Below are positions 57,807 to 64,000 of a stretch of 64,000 nucleotides of DNA, piece after piece (position 1 is the stretch's first letter; every line of letters begins with the position of its first letter). The notes below the pieces were generated by a model that worked only from the letters and a program-made list of their open reading frames with translations, did no database searches and was not told where the DNA came from. Where the stretch lies: positions 87,778,566 through 87,842,565 of the forward strand of contig NC_060251.1 of NCBI RefSeq assembly GCF_921293095.1, read 5' to 3'. Source of the stretch: Ischnura elegans. Taxonomy: Eukaryota > Arthropoda > Insecta > Odonata > Coenagrionidae. The position numbers and the translations under genes were made by a program.

Positions 57807-60800
57807 GTAAAAATTTATAAAACTTTGTGATTATAGTGATAGGTAATTTTGTTGTGCATTTTTGTCATTCATTTAAGTTTAATCTAATGTTCGCAAATTG
57901 CATTATAAAATTCTAAAGTCATGGAAATATATTTTTATCAATTGTGAAGCTCCTTGCTGCAGTAACCTTTATTTAGTTGACAGTAAAATGACTGTTAGCT
58001 ATGTTGTGTTGAGCTTAATCAGGCTGCTCTTTAAATATGAAAGAAAGCTGACATTTTTATTGGTCTGGTAATTTGTTTTGTGACAGATCTTGCGAGAATG
58101 TATACCAGTGAAGTTCATTAGGTAGATGATGGTTTTTATTCAAATGTAATTTTTTCAGTGTCATTGTTTTATTTTCTTATGGAAAATTATAATTCCAATA
58201 AAATTTTTAGAAATGTTTTCAGTTCAGACATTGACTAGATGGAATAATTTAATATGGCGTTTTGGGTTCTAATTATAATCAAGTTAATATTGAAGCCGCT
58301 CGGCATATAGATAAGCAGAAGAATTGGTTGGTTACATTAGGGTCTTGGTTAAACGATACCTTATTTTAATTTCAGGGGAAAGTTCACATCGAGCATGTCG
58401 TGGAACGTATATTTTACGATGTCAACCTTTGGAGATTGAGTCTAAGGTAAATGTGAAAAAATGAAATTTTATGATCTTCTGATATGATTAACAAAAAATT
58501 GTGGATGTCAGCTACCTAGCCTCAGGCTGGTTGAAAATAATTGTTATTAGTTTCAGCTGATGAATCTCTGTATTCATTCTGGGAGGTAATGCCTTTTTAG
58601 CTTTTAGTCATTAGCTCTTCATTTAATTACTCTGTTAATTATTGCCTTTCATTTCCATTATTGGTACAGTATTTTTCAGAATGATTTATATTCTGTAAAT
58701 TCTTTTTTGCTTCATTGGGCAACATTTTATAGTTTGCATTTATTCCCAGAAATACTCCTGTATCACTCTTTCTCGCTGAAAGTGCAAATACTTTTTTGGT
58801 GAATGAATCGGTTACTGAGGGTTTCATTTTATCTCTTTTAATGTGTAGATATCCACTTGCTTTCAATGTGGTGAATTTGTTTATCTGGAATCACTGTGAA
58901 CGCTGGTTAAATCATTCAATCATAACATTAATGAATTTCTTTTGCAGGATTACTGAATGCAGTGATCTCACTATAAAAAATGGTTCCTGTGACCCCTTTG
59001 CCACCGTGACTCTGTGTCATCCCAATACCAAGCAGGAAAGTAAAAAGACCAAGGTTAAGAAAAAAACGGTTTGTCCCAGATTTGATGAGGTCTTCTCTTT
59101 TGAGGTGAGTACCTTGGATGGCAATTTGAATTGTAATTCGCAATCCTACCAGCCTGTTATTGAATTTATGCTGTAGCTGGAAATGATTGTATACTTTCTG
59201 GTACTTATTATTTTCTGCTTTTCATTTTACTCCCCTGGATTCTCCCAATTTGTTTTTATGGCTGCGGTCAGTCAGTCGCCACCTGCGTAACACTTATAAT
59301 CTATTAACTCGAACCTTCCATTACAATAGCCTTGGAGCAAAGGGGAGGTGGGACCTATGAAATCTGACCATCTACTGCTATTTATTCTTTTTAGAATATG
59401 CTCCGTATCAGCAAATTATATCTTTGGCATTATCCTAATTGAAGGGCAATCACTCCGCATTTTTATCGTCAGAGTACGATTTATGTAAGAATTTTCACAT
59501 ATTTTGAGAGCCATGCAAAACAAGGGCAATTAAAACATGAAAACAAGGAAGAGTTCTTGGAGTTAGTCCATCCTTAGCCACTCATTGTCCCAAGAAGGGT
59601 CATTAGTTGTCCTTGTGGAATGCACTGCAAGTAGATTGGGTGCATAGTTGTAATTTCTAAATTGTTGGTGGTTTATTTTCTTTGTCTGGGACTGTACAAG
59701 GTTGACTAATATAATTTCCTGCCATTTGTGTGGTTACTTTCCTAATAAGTGAAATATGTAGTGTCCAACCTTCCTTCTAGTATGTACAATTATTCTAGTA
59801 AACTATGTACACAGGTCTATAGTATTGTGATCATGCATGCTCGTCTTTGTGCGTACCTACAACTGCAGGTAAATGGACCATTCTTTTCGGTGTTAATTCT
59901 AAACATCTTAAAGTGAATTTATGAAAATTATCATCCAACATTTATTAAGAATTATGATATCACATTCAATATTACACAGAATTCATATGCAAACATAATT
60001 TATAAAAATGAGGTTCCTCATTGAATTTAAATGAGCGCTAGTAACATGCAATACATGAAATTATCTCTAAATGTTAAAAGTACTCCATGATTTTGCTGTT
60101 TCTCAACTTGTTTCATGTAATATCTTTTACTTCCATGGCAACAGTATTCCTGGGATGAGGGTGGGTCTCAAAGTTTTGAGAGCACCAGAGAAGATGAGGA
60201 TAAGGAAGATAGCAATAGCCTCAGCAGTAGTGGGAGGACTTCCTCAATCCGCCGGGGTTCCTTCACACCTGAAGTTCGCGTGGCTCTTTGGCATGATGCA
60301 CCCTCTGCTATGTCTGGCCATGTTTTCCTCGGAGAAGTGCGTTTGCCCTTAGGCAAAGGATCAGGCCAGAGACAAGAGGCTTGGTAAGTTTTTCATTCCA
60401 TTTCAGCTCAGCAGGAAAATCAGGATTTGACTAGAAAACCTTAAAAGCCAGGGAATATAGTGGTGGTTGGAAAATAATGGAAATTTTTAACAGTTCTGGG
60501 GAAATTGTGAAGATGTTCTAATTTTATCTGCCAGCTATAGAGGAGAATCCCAACTCACTTGTCATTCATTCCATTCCATACATTCGCATCCACCATCACT
60601 GCTGAGCTGCATATGGCAATGATTTACTAGTAAATGCTAACAGTGGCACACGAGACCTATCATTTTTGTTTCATTCATTCAAGCTTTCAATTAATTTTTA
60701 AAAGCTTTACTGGTCGTATCAAATTATTGGATAAAATTCATGGAAATTCTCAATTTTGATGAAACTTGTACCCAGTGTACTGGTTGTGCTGAGTTTGCTA

Positions 60801-63800
60801 ATTGAGCTGTCACTGCTGTGTTGCATCTCAAATGATGGTGGTGAAGCTCTCAAAATTTACTCAGGGCTATGAGTCATTCTCAGCGTTTGAACTATTGTTT
60901 TGCTATTCTTATTTCATCGAGTTCAATTGTCTGTCGGAAGCTAGGGAATCAGGGGATCGGGTTGGTGTGGTGGCTAGAGTGTTGGCTTCCCACCCCATGG
61001 GCTCAGGTTCAAATCCCGGCTGTGGCAGAGAATTTTTATAGACTGCCCGATCCCTGCTTGAATGTTGTGTGGAGGATATTTCAAGTGCAACTCTCCGTCC
61101 ATCAGGTGGAACGTTAAACCATGATCCCCTTGGTGCCTTTCGTTAAGAGTAGGCTAATGCCGACACTGGGTTTCTCTCCACCCTTTTATCCCTACCCTCC
61201 TCTATGGTGCAAATGACCTCAGCGGTCAGTCGCCTCCTCCAAATACCAGCTAGCAAATCATGCGACAGAGATGAATGGCTAGGAAGCTGTAGGGTGGCTA
61301 CACAGACTGAAGACTTTTCACCAGCATCATGCCAACTATTTCTTATTACCTCGCTTACAATTAGGCTGGAAGCCACTGGAGACTCGGAGGCTGTGCGCTA
61401 GGCTTAGATTGCTCGTACAATTGAGAATGGATATTTTTAGATGCGACATAGAAAACAAAATATAAGAGCCCACCACTATATTTCCAGGTCTGACGGAAGC
61501 TACAAATTAAGAGAGATATTTTGCTGAACGGATAAGTGTGCAAAGTCCTTTTTTCCCCAAACCATAAAGGACTTAAAAACATGCCAGTCGTAATTTTGTT
61601 AGAGCATTCCCTTTTTATAAGCAATTGGCCGATGACATACCACCCCCTGCCACACGCCTTTTAGATAGCTTGTGGGGTAGTTTGTAGATGTAGGTGTACT
61701 GCAGTCAATGTGCAATTCTAGAGGCCAATCATGCTTGAATTCTCTGAGTCTGAAATTCATGACCATCAAGCATCACTTTGTGAGATAATGTTTTTTTTAG
61801 GTGGCACCTTGTGCCTTAAATCATTATTAATCACATGATTTTTTCTCTGAATTGAATCTTAGGTGAAGTTTACCTTGACTTTGTGGCCAGGATACGCCTC
61901 TCATTTCTTAAATAATCAGACGTATCCCTGGTGTGGGAAGTTCATCGGGTATCAATCCATTTTTCCCCATTTGTTTGAAACAATAGCAAATCATTGGCTT
62001 GATGCAACCTTAATTGTTAGACATTGTGTAGTTGCTTTGATTTACTTTTTTTAGATATCAAACCCAATTCTCCTCATGGAATTCTCATCTCACTCAGAGA
62101 TAAGAAAGTTGTGGTCAATAATGACTAGCTCAGCATACTTGTAGTTGTGAGGCCTCCTGATGGTCATGGTGTAAAATTAGATTTTCAGCTAGTTAAGGAG
62201 TTTTTATTATAATCTTTACTTGCCTGAAGAATACTTGAGTATTCGGATCAATTTTTGAAGATATGTTGAAAAAATTCTTATCATTGGACGTCTTTTTACC
62301 ATGGTCGAGTAAAATTATAAACTGATGCCTAATTATTTGTTGATTTTTGGAGGCTGAATACAGAAAGTGATAAAAATATTGAAAACCAAATTGAGTAGGT
62401 ATTTTGAAGTCTCTGTGAAATAATTTCCTTGAGTGAATTTTATTTTTCATAGGTTTTGATAATTTTTGCTTTGAAAAAACTTGCTTCCTGCATACATATA
62501 ATTGATCCATTAGTATTTGGTGCTAATGATTACCTGCCATTTCCTTCCTTAGGTATTTCCTGAGGCCAAGGCATCACACAAGACCAAGGAAAACAGACTT
62601 GGGCAATTTGCGTCTTAGAATAGAGTATATAGTAGATCATGTACTAGCAAGTCATGCTTATGATGACCTACGGAAACTCATTCTTCGTAGCCCAACTGAA
62701 GAGGTATGTTTTTTATTATATTCCAATTTATCTTTGAGGTATCATTAATCATAATCTGTTTTATAAGTGGAGGTTAAGTAATAGTTTTTTGATTATTAAG
62801 GATGGTATTTTTCCTTCTTTCAGCCAATAACTTCTAGTGCGGCCTACATCCTGGGAGAGGTTGCGGGCAGTAAGCTTGATGCTGCCCAGCCCCTTGTCAG
62901 GGTTTTCACCCACCACAAGCTTATTGTTCCTCTAATTCGCACTCTAGCACAATGGGAAATTTCCAAAGTGACGTGAGTCTATTTTTCCTTTCTAGTGTGT
63001 ATTCTATGAATATTCCCCATCTCCTTAGGATGTTCTGTGTTATATGGGTAACATTGTGAAGTAATGAGCTGAAGTAATGAGATTCTATTTCACTTCTACT
63101 GAGGCTGGAGATTATGAAATATATTTTGTATTAATCAAGGGTGTGGACTGATTAGATTATAATTAAAAACTAATTATTCCATGTATGCATGGAGCTCTAT
63201 GTATGTTCGGGAATGTGGTCTACCAGTTATGATGATGGGATTCCTTGTTATCTACTGCTTTTCAAAGACTTCAAGAGGAATTTTGATGAAACTATTTCCT
63301 CAGTTATAAATTAATTTTCAAATTTCATTAATGTCTGTTCCCTTTTTGCCATTACAGTGATGTGAATACAATTTTTCGTGGTAATTCATTAGTGTCCAAA
63401 CTAATGGATGAATTTATGAAACTTGCTGGCCTCCACTATTTGCACACAACTCTGAAACCTGTCGTGGATTGTGTCATAAGGGAACGGAAGCCATGTGAGA
63501 TAGATCCCACCCGAGTGCGAGACAGTGCCCTCGTTGAAGCTGGTGTTACCAATCTCAAGGCAAGTTAAGCAAGACTGTGGTCACTCAGCTGTCTTATTGA
63601 ATTTCTTCTTGATTTGCTTGTGGACAGGTGAAAAATTAGTCTTATAACTTATTTATTTATTCATTTAATGAATTATATCTTGGGTTCGATAAATTTGTCC
63701 CTTCCATACAGCTTTGATCAGTACATCCTTGACTATTTTCAATGCTCCCGAGTCCATTCGGCCCTTTACAATATCTTATCTGGAAGTTAATTTATATGTA

Positions 63801-64000
63801 TTGCACTTCTTCTGATTGTTATTTGGCAGTTTGAAATGTTGTAAATATATTTATTTCACATTAAAATAATGATATTTAATCCTTCCTTTTTAGGAGTATG
63901 TTGAGAAAGCATTCCAGGCTATAATTCACTCAGCTTGTCATTGCCCGACACTATTGTGCCAAACCTTTCATGATCTCAAGGAGTTAGCCAGCACTTATTT
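56629..64000 (+). CDS. Gap1: Ras GTPase-activating protein, Gap1/RASA3 type (first 10 exons, continues beyond window)
   Basis: Exons: 56629-56683, 57395-57515, 57596-57806, 58376-58446, 58948-59104, 60145-60383, 62553-62703, 62824-62972, 63358-63559 and 63894-64000 (open). The joined frame gives 487 residues without a stop. Order: [20 protein letters not shown], first C2 domain (about 10-125), second C2 (about 130-300), then the start of the RasGAP domain (about 350 on). The latter holds [20 protein letters not shown], with the arginine finger R392, and [14 protein letters not shown]. The protein stimulates GTP hydrolysis by Ras at the plasma membrane; family members end with PH and Btk zinc motifs, expected past the window. 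Start: first in-frame ATG, context CAACATGG. The layout matches RASA3-type proteins; an orthologue of fly Gap1 is likely but not proven. Confidence 0.93.
58376..62703 (+). other. Second C2 domain with a Ser/acidic insert (exons 4-7)
   Basis: Begins [15 protein letters not shown], continues [20 protein letters not shown] and [19 protein letters not shown]. Exon 6 then adds about 40 residues rich in Ser, Glu, Asp and Arg ([20 protein letters not shown]) before strand [10 protein letters not shown] and [14 protein letters not shown]. The SCDP aspartate of loop 1 is present, but loop 3 acids are not evident. Confidence 0.8.
60952..61248 (+). mobile_element. tRNA-derived SINE, family 1, copy 3
   Basis: Starts GGGGATCGGGTTGGTGTGG, A-box-like TGGTGGCTAGAGTG, B-box GGTTCAAATCCCGG, and ends CGCCTCCTCCAAATACCAGC. 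It matches the minus-strand copy at 8165-8470 over its length. It lies in intron 6 of Gap1/RASA3, in the sense orientation. Confidence 0.88.
62824..64000 (+). other. Start of RasGAP catalytic domain (exons 8-10)
   Basis: Exon 8 encodes [20 protein letters not shown] and [17 protein letters not shown]. Exon 9 encodes IFRGNSL with the arginine finger codon at 63377-63379, then the KLAGLHYLH helix and [11 protein letters not shown]. Exon 10 begins [10 protein letters not shown] and runs off the window. The FLR and PAI motifs of the family are downstream. Confidence 0.88.

Overview
This is a window of animal nuclear DNA, most likely from an insect with a large, transposon-rich genome. Short exons with GT-AG borders sit in kilobase introns. 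One gene has the MADF plus BESS architecture that is expanded in insects, and most of the rest is relics of cut-and-paste transposons, tRNA-derived SINEs, a non-LTR retrotransposon and Penelope-like elements. No rRNA, tRNA, CRISPR or bacterial operon structure was seen. I cannot name the species from sequence alone.

Three genes can be assembled by joining exons in frame. (1) Plus strand, 3896-15462: a complete eight-exon gene for a 246-residue MADF-BESS protein, probably a DNA-binding transcription factor. (2) Minus strand, 47078-42141: an eight-exon model for a 236-residue protein that I do not recognise; all exon phases agree and the reading frame is uninterrupted. (3) Plus strand, 56629 to beyond the window end: the first ten exons of a Ras GTPase-activating protein of the Gap1/RASA3 class (two C2 domains, then the start of the RasGAP domain with its arginine finger).

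Layout. 1-3.7 kb: a 661-bp TA-flanked MITE and an inverted-repeat element that carries a second copy of the sequence just upstream of the MADF gene. 3.9-15.5 kb: MADF gene, whose introns hold several DNA transposons and two SINE copies. 17.3-18.2 kb: LINE 3' fragment. 18.8-21.9 kb: a 2.5-kb THAP-domain transposon inserted into the end of a second MITE copy. 22-32.5 kb: mostly featureless AT-rich DNA with one palindrome and one decayed protein fragment. 32.6-33.3 kb: a young Penelope-like insertion. 34-41 kb: SINEs, LINE fragments, a hAT-type MITE inside a LINE fragment, and Penelope fragments. 42.1-47.1 kb: the minus-strand gene. 49.6-55.9 kb: hAT MITE, SINE, third MITE copy, and a 1.5-kb long-TIR element. 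56.6-64 kb: Gap1/RASA3.

The three genes show no obvious functional link. The most informative part is the transposon archaeology: nested insertions with intact target-site duplications, a possible capture of a host promoter, and ribozyme-like folds in the Penelope repeats. All alignments and translations were done by eye.
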